Assembly (NCBI RefSeq): GCF_018860155.1
Contig: NZ_JAHKNI010000012.1
Span: 241,738-305,737 of the forward strand
Length of the DNA: 64,000 nucleotides
Direction of reading: 5' to 3'
DNA from: Nocardia albiluteola
GTDB taxonomy: Bacteria; Actinomycetota; Actinomycetes; Mycobacteriales; Mycobacteriaceae
The position numbers were made by a program, and so were the translations under genes. The notes beneath the pieces were generated by a model, which had not been told where the DNA came from, did no database searches, and saw only the letters and a program-made list of their open reading frames with translations. The first letter of the stretch is position 1. Each line of letters starts with the position of its first letter. Shown here in pieces: positions 43,226-50,708 of the stretch.

Positions 43226-44887
43226 ATGAGCAATTCGAACGGATCACAATCCGCAGTGGTCGTCGATACCTCGGTGTATCACAACGCCGCCACGTCGTTG
43301 ACCACCCTGCGTACACAGTTGCAGTCCGCGGTCGACAACATACTGGCGCCCGGCCTGAGCAAGACCGGTGGCATGGCCGGTGGATGCGCGGCGGCGGCCG
43401 GTTGGGCCACCGCGTACGACGAGCTCAGCTCGAATATCCAGACCGCAATCATTTTCTACGGCGATGCGCTGCTCAACTTCGGTGGGGTACTCGCTGCCGC
43501 CGGATACAACTGGGACATGGCCGAATACAACGGCGTCGATCCGAAGCACCGCAAGGGTCCGCCGCCGGTCAAACCGGATCCGAACGCGGGGGCATCGTCG
43601 TACATACTCGATCTTCCCCAGACCCCCGGCTCGGCCTCGGGCACCAGTCCCGGAATCGTGCTGCTGGCGCCCACCCTGTCGAACCTCGTGACCACGGCGC
43701 CCGACGGGCGAACAGACCTGCTCGGCGACGCCGTCACGGCCTGGAATTCCTTCATCAACAACGAAGCCGTCTCGATGGCGCCCGTCACCCTGCAACAGCT
43801 CAGCGATTCGTTCGGCTCCGTGCAGGCGCCGGAGGTGCCCGATATCACCGAGGCGCTGGGGGCTCTGCAGAACGGAATCACCGATATCTTCAGTGCCGCC
43901 AGCCAACTCGGCACGGCGGTGCAGTCGTACCATGACGATCTCGTCGATCTCCGGACGAAACTCGCCTCCGCCGCATCCACGGCCTTTCCCAAGGCGCACA
44001 ACATTACGACCGCGATCGGCGACGGCGCGGTCGATGTTTCGGTGGGTAGTACGTTGAGTGCCAGTGATGTCGGCAATGCGGCAACAGCTTTCGACAGCAC
44101 TTTCAACGCCAGTGCGCTGGCGAGCGTGCTGAGCAATCCCGACTTCGCTACATACACGTTCGACAGCCTCCCGAAATTGAAGGCATTGTCACAGTTGCCG
44201 ATACTGCCTGAGTCCGGAAACCCGGCCGACAACAAGACCCTCGACGGTGAACTCGACAAGCTCGCCGCCTGGGATTCTCCCGCGTCCACACTGACCGCGG
44301 ACGATCTGGCCGTGCTCGGCAGTACGGACCCACACCTGAAGGCATGGATCGCGGCCGCGGTCAAATACGGAGATGCGGCGGGCATCGATCCGCGGCTGGT
44401 GATGGCGATCGTATTGAATGAGGGAGCCACGCGCACGCTGGCCGGCGCGGGTGAAATCTACGACGACTTCCGGTGGCTCACCAGTGGTCTCCGGAACAAC
44501 TCGCTGGGGCTCACCAATATGAAGGAGGCAACCTTCAACAGGGTGAAGGCGGCGTTCCCCGCCCAGTTCCAGGGGCAGAGCTGGTCGGATCTCGATGGTA
44601 ACGAGGATCTCGCGATCAAGGCCACCGCGTACGATCTCCGGAACCTGCAGAACGAATACGAAAACCGGATTCCGGCGAGCATGCGGTTGCAGGTGACGCC
44701 CACGCAATTCCTGGCCGCGGCGTACAACGTGGGCGAGGACAATCCGAGTTACAACGTCAATACCCTCATCAATGAGGGAAAGCTTGCCGACCACGGCGTC
44801 GCGGGCTACGCCAACCGCGCACAGGATCATTACAACCTGGCAAACCAGTGGATGGTCAACAGCGGAGCATATTCGGCCAGCAACTGA
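43226..44887 (+). CDS. type VII-secretion-associated protein with a lysozyme/transglycosylase-like domain
   Basis: This 553-residue protein starts at ATG 43226. Residues ~1-105 are a WXG-like helical hairpin with GGCAAAAGWATAYDELSSNI near residue 53. Residues ~105-200 are Pro/Gly-rich, then ~200-370 are helical linker. Residues ~380-545 look like a goose-type/SLT lysozyme. The likely catalytic Glu is in AGIDPRLVMAIVLNEGATRT, followed by RNNSLGLTNMKEATFNRVKA, FLAAAYNVGEDNPSYNVN and ANRAQDHYNLANQWM. No Sec signal is present, so export through an ESX system is the simplest reading. Substrate and toxicity are inferred. Confidence 0.8.
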   Translation: MSNSNGSQSAVVVDTSVYHNAATSLTTLRTQLQSAVDNILAPGLSKTGGMAGGCAAAAGWATAYDELSSNIQTAIIFYGDALLNFGGVLAAAGYNWDMAEYNGVDPKHRKGPPPVKPDPNAGASSYILDLPQTPGSASGTSPGIVLLAPTLSNLVTTAPDGRTDLLGDAVTAWNSFINNEAVSMAPVTLQQLSDSFGSVQAPEVPDITEALGALQNGITDIFSAASQLGTAVQSYHDDLVDLRTKLASAASTAFPKAHNITTAIGDGAVDVSVGSTLSASDVGNAATAFDSTFNASALASVLSNPDFATYTFDSLPKLKALSQLPILPESGNPADNKTLDGELDKLAAWDSPASTLTADDLAVLGSTDPHLKAWIAAAVKYGDAAGIDPRLVMAIVLNEGATRTLAGAGEIYDDFRWLTSGLRNNSLGLTNMKEATFNRVKAAFPAQFQGQSWSDLDGNEDLAIKATAYDLRNLQNEYENRIPASMRLQVTPTQFLAAAYNVGEDNPSYNVNTLINEGKLADHGVAGYANRAQDHYNLANQWMVNSGAYSASN

Positions 44888-44893
44888 ATGACA

Positions 44894-44910
44894 TAGCCTC
44901 GGCGAGGCTA
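44894..44910 (+). terminator. hairpin after the WXG cassette
   Basis: TAGCCTC GGC GAGGCTA forms a 7-bp stem with a 3-base loop, seven bases after the effector stop and followed by GTTGTGGTGT. Confidence 0.6.
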
Positions 44911-44921
44911 GTTGTGGTGTC

Positions 44922-45426
44922 TCAGGACGTTGGTGCCTCGATGTCGATCTCGAGGGCGAGTTGTTCGGGACCGATGATCGGTAGGACCGGGACGGCGATG
45001 CCGCTATCGGTGAGCCGGTAGGAGCGCGGCGGGACGCGGCTGACGGGCGGCCGATGGCCTATGCCGGCGTGGGGCCGGTCGTGGTTGTCATGCCCGGGCC
45101 AGGATGCCGTTGAACCGCTCCACTTTCCCGTTCGTGCGGGGCGTGCAGGGGCTGGTCCGCTTGTGTGTGGTCTCGGTCGTTTCCAGGGCGTGGGCCCAGC
45201 TCCGGGAGCGGTAGCAGGAGCCGTTGTCGGTGAGCACGCGCTGGATGTGGGTGATGCCGTGTTCGGCGAAGAACCCGGCGGCTCGCAGCCACCAGTCCGC
45301 GGCGGTGGCGCCCTTCTCGTCGTCGAGGGCTTCGGTGTAGGCCAGTCGGGAGTGGTCGTCCAGGGCGGGTAAGGTGCGGGACCTCTTAGTCCGTCGATCG
45401 CCAATTTCAACCGAGGCTTCCCTCAC
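44922..45426 (-). pseudogene. IS481-type transposase remnant
   Basis: The frame from 45426 encodes part of an rve/DDE domain: LDDHSRLAYTEALDDEKGAT, HIQRVLTDNGSCYRSRSWAH and PRTNGKVERFNGILARA, with all three acidic residues. The N-terminal helix-turn-helix part is missing. After ILARA the frame changes, and the C-terminal HDNHDRPHAGIGHRPPVSRV continues in another frame with about 20 residues deleted. So it is a truncated, frameshifted copy. Terminal inverted repeats were not found. It borders the tRNA cluster. Confidence 0.8.
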
Positions 45427-45505
45427 CGCGAGAATCGGTGGAGGGGAACTATGAAGGCCAGTGTGACTGACCGGCGATCCCTTTCTGGCACGAATCTGGC
45501 ATGAA

Positions 45506-45539
45506 ACAGGTCAGCCCCGGATAACCGGGGCTGACCTGT
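45506..45539 (-). terminator. terminator of the tRNA-Gly-Cys-Val operon
   Basis: A perfect 15-bp stem (ACAGGTCAGCCCCGG at 45506-45520 with 45525-45539) closes a 4-base loop, seven bases beyond the 3' end of tRNA-Val. The minus strand continues TTTCATGCC. Confidence 0.9.
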
Positions 45540-45545
45540 CATTTC

Positions 45546-45620
45546 TGGTGCGCGATACTGGGATTGAACCAGTGACCTCTTCCGTGTCAGGGAAGCGCTC
45601 TCCCGCTGAGCTAATCGCGC
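45546..45620 (-). tRNA. tRNA-Val (GAC)
   Basis: The acceptor stem GCGCGAT pairs with ATCGCGC; ACCA is encoded at the 3' end. The anticodon loop CTGACAC gives GAC (Val). The T-arm has GGTTCAATCC. Third gene of a Gly-Cys-Val operon on the minus strand, followed by a strong hairpin terminator. Confidence 0.97.
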
Positions 45621-45641
45621 GGGTCTTTGGTGCCTCTTTCG

Positions 45642-45712
45642 AGGCGGCGACGGGAATCGAACCCGTGTGCACGGCTTTGCAGGCCGTTGCCTCACCACTC
45701 GGCCACACCGCC
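45642..45712 (-). tRNA. tRNA-Cys (GCA)
   Basis: The acceptor stem GGCGGTG pairs with CGCCGCC (one G-U). The anticodon loop CTGCAAA gives GCA (Cys), and the T-arm has GGTTCGATTCC. CCA is not encoded. It lies 21 bases before tRNA-Val(GAC). Confidence 0.97.
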
Positions 45713-45735
45713 AACCAAGGCCGGGTTGGCCTTCG

Positions 45736-45808
45736 AGCGGATGACGGGATTCGAACCCGCGACCCTCACCTTGGCAAGGTGATGCGCTACCAGCTGCGCT
45801 ACATCCGC
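45736..45808 (-). tRNA. tRNA-Gly (GCC)
   Basis: The acceptor stem GCGGATG pairs with CATCCGC. The anticodon loop TTGCCAA gives GCC (Gly), and the T-arm has GGTTCGAATCC. CCA is not encoded. First gene of the Gly-Cys-Val operon. Confidence 0.97.
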
Positions 45809-46083
45809 ATGCACTGTAATGTGCAAGTTGCTTCCGTCCGGCCCGTGGTGGCCCTTCCGGCTGCGAGAGAGAACATTAGCCCACGATCTGCGTCAGCAAC
45901 AAATCCGCTGGTAGAAGTTGGGTAAATCGGAATTACATCACTGTGCTTCCGCAGGCCCGGCGCTGTGCCGCCCTTCGAGCCTTACCCCCTAGGCGGTGTC
46001 CGCACCCGGCATCAGCCCGCGGCACACCCTCCCCAACGGCCCACCTCTGAGCGATACTGAAAATCGCCAGGTAGAGCCGCGAT

Positions 46084-46113
46084 TTGGTGTGACAAGGGTG
46101 ATGCGTGTTAAGG
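46084..46113 (+). promoter_or_regulatory. probable promoter of tRNA-Val (CAC)
   Basis: TTGGTG (46084-46089) and TTAAGG (46108-46113) are separated by 18 bases and lie about 49 bases before the tRNA. The 353-base space between the tRNA-Gly and tRNA-Val(CAC) genes holds both divergent promoters; no gene was seen. Confidence 0.35.
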
Positions 46114-46161
46114 TTCCATCTCGTCCGGAACGGAGCCCCTCCGACCCGAACACCCGCACAC

Positions 46162-46236
46162 GGTCCTATAGCTCAGCGGGAGAGCGCTCGCCTCACACGC
46201 GAGAGGTCGCTGGTTCGAAACCAGCTAGGACCACCA
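46162..46236 (+). tRNA. tRNA-Val (CAC)
   Basis: The acceptor stem GGTCCTA pairs with TAGGACC; ACCA is encoded. The anticodon loop CTCACAC gives CAC (Val), and the T-arm has GGTTCGAAACC. An integrase remnant ends inside its 3' half on the opposite strand, so it was probably an attachment site. Confidence 0.97.
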
Positions 46237-46420
46237 CGAAAAATCCGTCTTGACCAGCCAATGTTTTCGCCGCGGCGAACAGCTCAGCGTTCTGGCTGTG
46301 CATGTAGGTTCGCATCGTGAAGGCGCGGTCCACGTGCCCCAGCCACGCCGCGATCACTGCGATCGGTACGCCCTGAAGATGCATCAGCGTCCCGCAGGGG
46401 CGATCCGCGCGGGACCTCAC
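46193..46420 (-). pseudogene. tyrosine integrase C-terminal remnant
   Basis: The frame reads CGTLMHLQGVPIAVIAAWLG then HVDRAFTMRTYMHSQNAELF. This is the end of a phage/ICE tyrosine recombinase catalytic domain, with the LGH box and the attacking Tyr of the TxxTYxH region. The N-terminal two thirds and the first Arg box are missing; upstream in the frame there is unrelated sequence. It runs into the 3' end of tRNA-Val(CAC), the usual place for an integrase beside its attachment site. Confidence 0.75.
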
Positions 46421-46806
46421 CGGCGAGCGTCAGGCCACCCTGCGCGAGACCGCGGACCGGCATGCAGGCGCACTGCAGGCACTGAGTACCGCTGTAACCC
46501 TCGACGAGGCACTTGGCATCGAGGGCCGTGCCGCCCGGGACTACTTTCAAGTACTACCCGCGATTGCGCCGAGCGTCGGTCCAGGACGGAGCAGACGTCC
46601 ACCCTGCGATCCGTTCAACTGCCTGTTACGGCATGCTCCGGTCCTCGGTACACGGTGCTCTGGAACAAGTCGGATTGGACCCGTATCTCGGCTATTTGCA
46701 TGGCATTCGACCAGCGAAGCCCGCCTTGGCTTTGGACCTGATGGAGAAATTCCGACCTCTGCTGGTCGACCGTCTTGTGCTCACCCTGGCGAACCGCGAC
46801 CAGATC
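46405..46806 (+). pseudogene. cas1 remnant (CRISPR adaptation nuclease), frameshifted and truncated
   Basis: One frame encodes TLDEALGIEGRAARDYFQVL and then RRPPCDPFNCLL. After a frame change near 46620 a second frame continues YGMLRSSVHGALEQVGLDPY, LGYLHGIRPAKPALALDLME and KFRPLLVDRLVLTLANRDQI. In order these are the Cas1 hallmarks: GIEGxAAxxYF with the first metal Glu, RRPPxDPxN, GLDPxxGxLH with the His, and LALDLMExFRP with the last acids. The N-terminal beta domain is missing and a few residues are lost at the frame change. No cas2, effector genes or CRISPR repeats are visible. Confidence 0.8.
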
Positions 46807-46911
46807 AAGACCACGCATACCATGGCCCACCCCACGAATCGGGGTGTCATCGCTCGACCGACCCCGCGACAGTGCCGGCGCAGCGGCAGTCGAGCAAGCA
46901 AGGAGTGAGCC

Positions 46912-47061
46912 ATGAAAGGTGGCAGCACCGCCTCGCACGCGCAGTATCAATCGCGGCAACCGTTCCGTATTCCGGGCGGGCAGCGGATCCGGATTGTGTG
47001 CCTGCCTGGATCGCGGGTATTGCCGAACTGTAGGTCCCGTCATCGGCAGAGTGAGGCGTGA
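46912..47061 (+). CDS. micro-ORF 1 upstream of the ECF sigma gene
   Basis: A 49-residue basic frame (MKGGSTASHAQYQSRQPFRI) starts at ATG 46912 behind a strong site (AAGGAG, six bases before). It contains two Cys and many Arg and resembles nothing known. Its TGA overlaps the ATG of the next small frame (TGATG). Coupling suggests a leader role for the sigma gene, but it may not be a functional peptide. Confidence 0.4.
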   Translation: MKGGSTASHAQYQSRQPFRIPGGQRIRIVCLPGSRVLPNCRSRHRQSEA

Positions 47062-47168
47062 TGAATCAGGTATTCGGCGTGCCCGCGACGATCGATGCCT
47101 GCGTGCTGCGGTCCGGGCTACTGCCCGATCGAACTCGGGATCCCGGCCCGCCGGTGGTGATCGAGTGA
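47061..47168 (+). CDS. micro-ORF 2 upstream of the ECF sigma gene
   Basis: A 35-residue frame (MNQVFGVPATIDACVLRSGL) starts in the stop of micro-ORF 1 and stops in the start of the sigma gene (GTGA overlap). It has no own ribosome binding site, so translation would depend on coupling. No similarity was recognised. Confidence 0.35.
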   Translation: MNQVFGVPATIDACVLRSGLLPDRTRDPGPPVVIE

Positions 47169-47713
47169 CTGCGGCCGCTGTCCCTGCTCAGACCGACCGC
47201 TACCGTCGATTGGATCGTCTCGATGCGGTCGACCGCCGGTATCGTCACGCGTTGCGCCGCTTCGCTGCCGGTCTGGTCGGCGATTACGGCCGTGCAGACG
47301 AGATCGTGCAGGAATCTCTGGTCAAACTGTGGCAGCGACCAGGACTGCTGGACGAGCCGGTGCGGGGCATCGGCGCTTGGCTATTCACCGTGACCCGCAA
47401 TCTCGCCTATGACGAGCTGCGATGTGCCCAGCGACGCCATGAATTTGCCACAGATATCGGCGCCCGGTTCGACCGCGGACTCGATGACCCCTGTGCTGGC
47501 CTAGCCGACACGTGGATTGTCCAGCGCGCTTTGGCGACACTCAGCTACCAGCATCGAGAGGTCATCGTGCACGCCTACTACCGCCGCGCCACCATCAACG
47601 ACATCGCCTCCGAACTCGCCATTCCGCCAGGTACCGTCAAGTCACGCCTGTACTACGCGCTGCGAGCGCTCCGCGACGCCTGTATCGCCCAAGGCGTCAC
47701 CGACGGCTACTGA
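47165..47713 (+). CDS. ECF-family RNA polymerase sigma factor
   Basis: This 182-residue protein has region 2 (YRHALRRFAAGLVGDYGRAD, EIVQESLVKLWQRP, then GAWLFTVTRNLAYDELR) and region 4 (ALATLSYQHREVIVHAYYRR, INDIASELAIPPGTVKSRLY). The overall pattern is close to SigL/SigK-like ECF factors. GTG 47165 overlaps the stop of a micro-ORF by four bases. No zinc anti-sigma gene follows, which is unusual; the next gene downstream is unrelated. The target regulon is unknown. Confidence 0.88.
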   Translation: MTAAAVPAQTDRYRRLDRLDAVDRRYRHALRRFAAGLVGDYGRADEIVQESLVKLWQRPGLLDEPVRGIGAWLFTVTRNLAYDELRCAQRRHEFATDIGARFDRGLDDPCAGLADTWIVQRALATLSYQHREVIVHAYYRRATINDIASELAIPPGTVKSRLYYALRALRDACIAQGVTDGY

Positions 47714-47791
47714 CCGAAATGACCGAGGCACGAGCTGCTGATAGATCTCGGCGAGATCCGCCGTGAGTGCATCGGACTTCGAGTCATCGAC

Positions 47792-48082
47792 GTGGCGGTG
47801 CGCGTCGGCGTAGTTTCGGTAGCCTGCCGCACCGCGGACCGGATGACTGCCGTCGTCACCCAAGGGATCGTTCCGATCGTGACTGCTGCGCCCGTGATCG
47901 GTATGTCCGAGCTGAAGCTGGAACATCCGATCGGAGTTCAGTTGGGTCCGTGGGGACCTGTGGTTTGGCGGAGCCTCACCACCGCCGGTCCGAAGCTGCT
48001 CCCGATCATGGAGGAAGTAGACGAGCCGATCGGGTGGTCTCGATCATGCGGTGGTGTCCGGGTCGGGAATGATCAGGTGTAG
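47792..48082 (+). CDS. hypothetical protein (doubtful)
   Basis: A 96-residue frame with GTG start and codon use not far from that of real genes here. The translation (VAVRVGVVSVACRTADRMTA ... GPKLLPIMEEVDEPIG) has no recognised domain. It overlaps the stop of the convergent SigF-type gene by ten bases. It may be chance; no SD was found. Confidence 0.25.
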   Translation: MAVRVGVVSVACRTADRMTAVVTQGIVPIVTAAPVIGMSELKLEHPIGVQLGPWGPVVWRSLTTAGPKLLPIMEEVDEPIGWSRSCGGVRVGNDQV

Positions 48083-48897
48083 GTGAGGCCGGGTTTCTCG
48101 CATTGGGCCTCGTCGCGTAGCTGGCGCAGGGTTTGCATCAGGATCCGGGACACCTGCATCTGGGAGATGTTCATCGCGCGCGCGATCTGGGTCTGCGTCT
48201 TGGATTCGAAGAACCGCATGATCAGGATGCGGCGCTCGCGCGCGGGCAACTCCGCGATGAGCGGTCGCACCGCCATCGCGTCCTCGGTGAGCTCGTAGCA
48301 GGGTTCCTCGACGCCCAGGTGGGCTGCGGCGGGGCAGTTGTCGTTGTCGTCGTCGGCAACGACCTCGTCGAGGGAGCCGGATCGGTAGGCGTTGCTGGCG
48401 ACCATGGCCTGGGTGATCTCGATGATGTCGGTGTCCAGTTCGGTGGACAGCTCGCGTGCGGTGGGCATGCGCTGCAGTTTCTGGGCCAGGCGCTCGGTGG
48501 CCGGACCCAGGCGCATCCGCAGCTCCTTGAGCCGGCGCGGGACCCGGGTGGCCCAGGTGCCGTCGCGGAAGTATCGGCGTACCTCGCCCATCATGGTCGG
48601 GATCGCGAACGACAGGAACGAGGTGCGGCGGGAGACGTCGTAGCGGTCCACGGCCAGCACCAAGCCCAGCCGGGCGACCTGGTGCAGGTCGTCGTAGCCT
48701 TCGCCGCGGCCGATGAACCGGCGGGCGATGTGGTCCGCCAGTGGCAGGCACAGCCGGATGATTTCGGAGCGTGCCGCCTCGCGTTGCGGATCCTCGGGGC
48801 TGTAACCGGCCAATTTGTCGAACCAGGGTTCGATGTTGTCGTAGCTGTTGGGGCCGTGCCGCGAGCGGGGCATGCCGGTCAGCGGTTCGTGTGTCAT
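48073..48897 (-). CDS. general-stress sigma factor, SigF/SigB type
   Basis: This 274-residue protein has all of regions 2-4 of group 3 sigma factors. Region 2: LCLPLADHIARRFIGRGEGY, DDLHQVARLGLVLAVDRYD and SFLSFAIPTMMGEVRRYFRD. Region 3: MPTARELSTELDTDIIEITQ. Region 4: LPARERRILIMRFFESKTQT, SQMQVSRILMQTLRQLRDE. These match actinobacterial SigF/SigB. ATG 48897 overlaps the stop of the preceding RsbW-like gene by four bases, the standard anti-sigma/sigma pair. The sigma is held inactive until the antagonist pathway (STAS protein at 52949) frees it. Confidence 0.9.
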   Translation of the reverse strand: MTHEPLTGMPRSRHGPNSYDNIEPWFDKLAGYSPEDPQREAARSEIIRLCLPLADHIARRFIGRGEGYDDLHQVARLGLVLAVDRYDVSRRTSFLSFAIPTMMGEVRRYFRDGTWATRVPRRLKELRMRLGPATERLAQKLQRMPTARELSTELDTDIIEITQAMVASNAYRSGSLDEVVADDDNDNCPAAAHLGVEEPCYELTEDAMAVRPLIAELPARERRILIMRFFESKTQTQIARAMNISQMQVSRILMQTLRQLRDEAQCEKPGLTYT

Positions 48898-49304
48898 TCG
48901 AGATCCTCTCGTTTCCACGTGAAGCCGATGACAGTGGGGTACCCACCGGCCCGCTCGTCAAAAGGTCCCTGCGAGATCGCTGCGGGCGGCAGGAGGGAGC
49001 GCAGCATGTGCCAGCTCAGCTGATGCGGGCTGAACCGCAGGTCGTTCTCGGCGGTCGAGCGGACCTGGACCGTGATTTCCTTCGGCTCGCGGCTTAGTTC
49101 GCAATACACCGCCGAACACGGTGTGGCATCCAGTATCGACAAGGTCACTACCTCGCCGATCGCAGTTCGCAACCAGGTGTGACCGGAGTCGGCGCATCCG
49201 TCGTGGGGCGCTATGGTCAAGCCGATCGCCTGCACCAGCGTCAGGTGTTTCGGACAGGCCCGTAACACGATCTGCACGACCGACCAGCGCGGTGTCTCTG
49301 CCAT
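48894..49304 (-). CDS. RsbW-like anti-sigma factor (degenerate HATPase)
   Basis: This ~136-residue protein precedes and overlaps the sigma gene, as Usfx/RsbW does. It is weakly similar to the RsbW-like protein at 50782: LRACPKHLTLVQAIGLTIAP against AEYEQLTMLRALTETVLLIA, and the C-terminal AGGYPTVIGFTWKR against AGGYPVTVEFGRAG. The ATP-binding N- and G-boxes are poorly preserved. ATG 49304 is preferred to GTG 49310. The partner sigma is inferred from the overlap. Confidence 0.7.
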   Translation of the reverse strand: MAETPRWSVVQIVLRACPKHLTLVQAIGLTIAPHDGCADSGHTWLRTAIGEVVTLSILDATPCSAVYCELSREPKEITVQVRSTAENDLRFSPHQLSWHMLRSLLPPAAISQGPFDERAGGYPTVIGFTWKREDLE

Positions 49305-49404
49305 CTTCACCGCCTGGACACGTTGATGCCCGTGAATCGTGCATGGTCTGGCGTCCGTCCGATTCGGCTGCCGGGCGGCGAACCGCGCCGAAGTCCGCCG
49401 CTGG

Positions 49405-49608
49405 TCATGGTGGTCCGGGAACCGGCGGCAGTGGCGGGCGGGGCGCTGGATCGGGTCGCGACGGTGGGGGATCGGGCGGGAAGGGTTCCGGGATCGGTTG
49501 GGGTGCAGGAGGATCCGGCGGGGGGATCGGCTCCGGAACGGGGTCCGGCGAGGGGAACGGGTCCGGAACGGGCCGCGGCGGGGAGGGGACTGATGTTGTG
49601 ATGCTCAT
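49405..49608 (-). CDS. small Pro/Asp/Glu-rich protein
   Basis: A 67-residue frame consisting of almost pure proline repeats: PDPFPSPDPVPEPIPPPDPP, APQPIPEPFPPDPPPSRPDP. It has one membrane-free, extended structure by composition and no signal peptide. There is no good SD. A GC-rich repeat in DNA could give this by chance, but the DP/EP alternation is regular enough to list. Confidence 0.4.
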   Translation of the reverse strand: MSITTSVPSPPRPVPDPFPSPDPVPEPIPPPDPPAPQPIPEPFPPDPPPSRPDPAPRPPLPPVPGPP

Positions 49609-49725
49609 GCCCGGCGGTTACCCAGCGCCGGTGCCCGCAATCCCGGGCCCGCGGTGTTTCGGCGTGCGGTACTTGGGGCCCGTGTTGGACGACATCCTCA
49701 GTTGAATCCGTCACTGGGGAATGTG

Positions 49726-49830
49726 TTGTCCGAACACGAAAAGAGCTGTGCTCGTGCAGGTTTCGAAAGTGTTGCCGAGGACGTGGAGAATTGGGCGAAA
49801 CAGGCTGCCGGTGGCCAAGCACACCTGTGA
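49726..49830 (+). CDS. CsbD-like small protein, degenerate copy
   Basis: A 34-residue frame starting at TTG 49726 (or GTG 49723) behind GGGGA. It reads LSEHEKSCARAGFESVAEDV ending GGQAHL. The first seven residues equal those of the CsbD-like protein at 53558 (LSEHEKS), and the rest aligns loosely. It looks like a diverged paralog or a decaying copy. Confidence 0.5.
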   Translation: MSEHEKSCARAGFESVAEDVENWAKQAAGGQAHL

Positions 49831-49960
49831 TGCCGTCGGCGCGGACATGTACCTGGTGGCCGGCCCGCGCCGGGTCGAGCGCGTACTGAACTGACGGGGT
49901 GCGGTGGCCGTTCAGCTTTCCTCCGAGCGTGCACGCCGCACTGCACGCCTGACGGTCGCG

Positions 49961-49978
49961 GGCCCCGGTACCGGGGCC
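49961..49978. promoter_or_regulatory. perfect 18-bp palindrome upstream of the PAS-ANTAR gene
   Basis: GGCCCCGGTACCGGGGCC lies 43 bases before ATG 50022. It may be an operator or a leader hairpin. Confidence 0.35.
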
Positions 49979-50021
49979 GGGCTACTGGCCCTGGCGCTCC
50001 CGAACGGAGGATACTCGGGTC

Positions 50022-50699
50022 ATGACCGACTGTGGAGATATCTCGGCCGGTGACGCCAACATCCTGGAAGAGGTTGTCGGGTCCGGTCGGCCGCAGAATA
50101 TCGGGGCTTTTCGCTTCTGGTTCGCCGATCAGCGGTGGGAGTGGTCCGACGAGGTAGCGGCCATGCACGGCTACGAGCCTGGTCAGGTGCGGCCGACGAC
50201 CGAGCTGCTGCTGTCGCACAAGCATCCTGAGGACCGGGCACAGGTCGCGCAGACCATCGCCCGCGCGCTGCAGCACAACGAGCCGTTCTCCAGCCGGCAC
50301 CGCATCATCGACACTGCCGGGACGGTGCACGAGGTGATCGTGGTCGGCGACTGCTTCACCGAGGGAGCTGGGGTGGTCGGGACCGGCGGTTACTACATCG
50401 ACGTCACCGGCGTTCTGGCCGAGCACCGGCAGCAGACGCTCGATGACGAACTTCCGGAACTGTATGAGACGCGCGCGGAGATCGAGCAGGCCAAGGGAGC
50501 GCTCATGGTGGTGTACGGGCTCGGCGCGGAACCGGCGTTCCGGCTGCTGACCTGGCGTTCCCAGGAAACTAACGTCAAAGTGCGAGCACTCGCGGCGCAA
50601 CTCGTTGCCGAGATGTCGCGCGGGGAGTGGGTAGGACAGCCGCGAACCCGTATCGACCATTTGCTGCTGACCGTGCACGAGCGTGTCGCGGGGCGCTGA
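50022..50699 (+). CDS. PAS-ANTAR regulatory protein
   Basis: This 225-residue protein has a PAS sensor domain at about residues 25-135 (FRFWFADQRWEWSDEVAAMH; SHKHPEDRAQVAQTIARAL; GGYYIDVTGVLAEHR) and a C-terminal ANTAR RNA-binding domain at 150-210 (RAEIEQAKGALMVVYGLGAE, PAFRLLTWRSQETNVKVRAL). ANTAR proteins bind tandem hairpins in mRNA leaders and prevent early termination. The ligand of the PAS domain is unknown. It belongs to the stress island, upstream of the second RsbW-like gene. Confidence 0.92.
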   Translation: MTDCGDISAGDANILEEVVGSGRPQNIGAFRFWFADQRWEWSDEVAAMHGYEPGQVRPTTELLLSHKHPEDRAQVAQTIARALQHNEPFSSRHRIIDTAGTVHEVIVVGDCFTEGAGVVGTGGYYIDVTGVLAEHRQQTLDDELPELYETRAEIEQAKGALMVVYGLGAEPAFRLLTWRSQETNVKVRALAAQLVAEMSRGEWVGQPRTRIDHLLLTVHERVAGR

Positions 50700-50708
50700 G
50701 ACGGAGGC

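Noticed and set aside
46800..46911. Possible CRISPR repeats next to the cas1 remnant
   Set aside because: No repeated 25-40 base unit with spacers was found.
49307..49822. Minus-strand 171-codon frame spanning the proline-rich frame
   Set aside because: No motif or SD; it overlaps both the CsbD-like copy and the better proline-rich frame.
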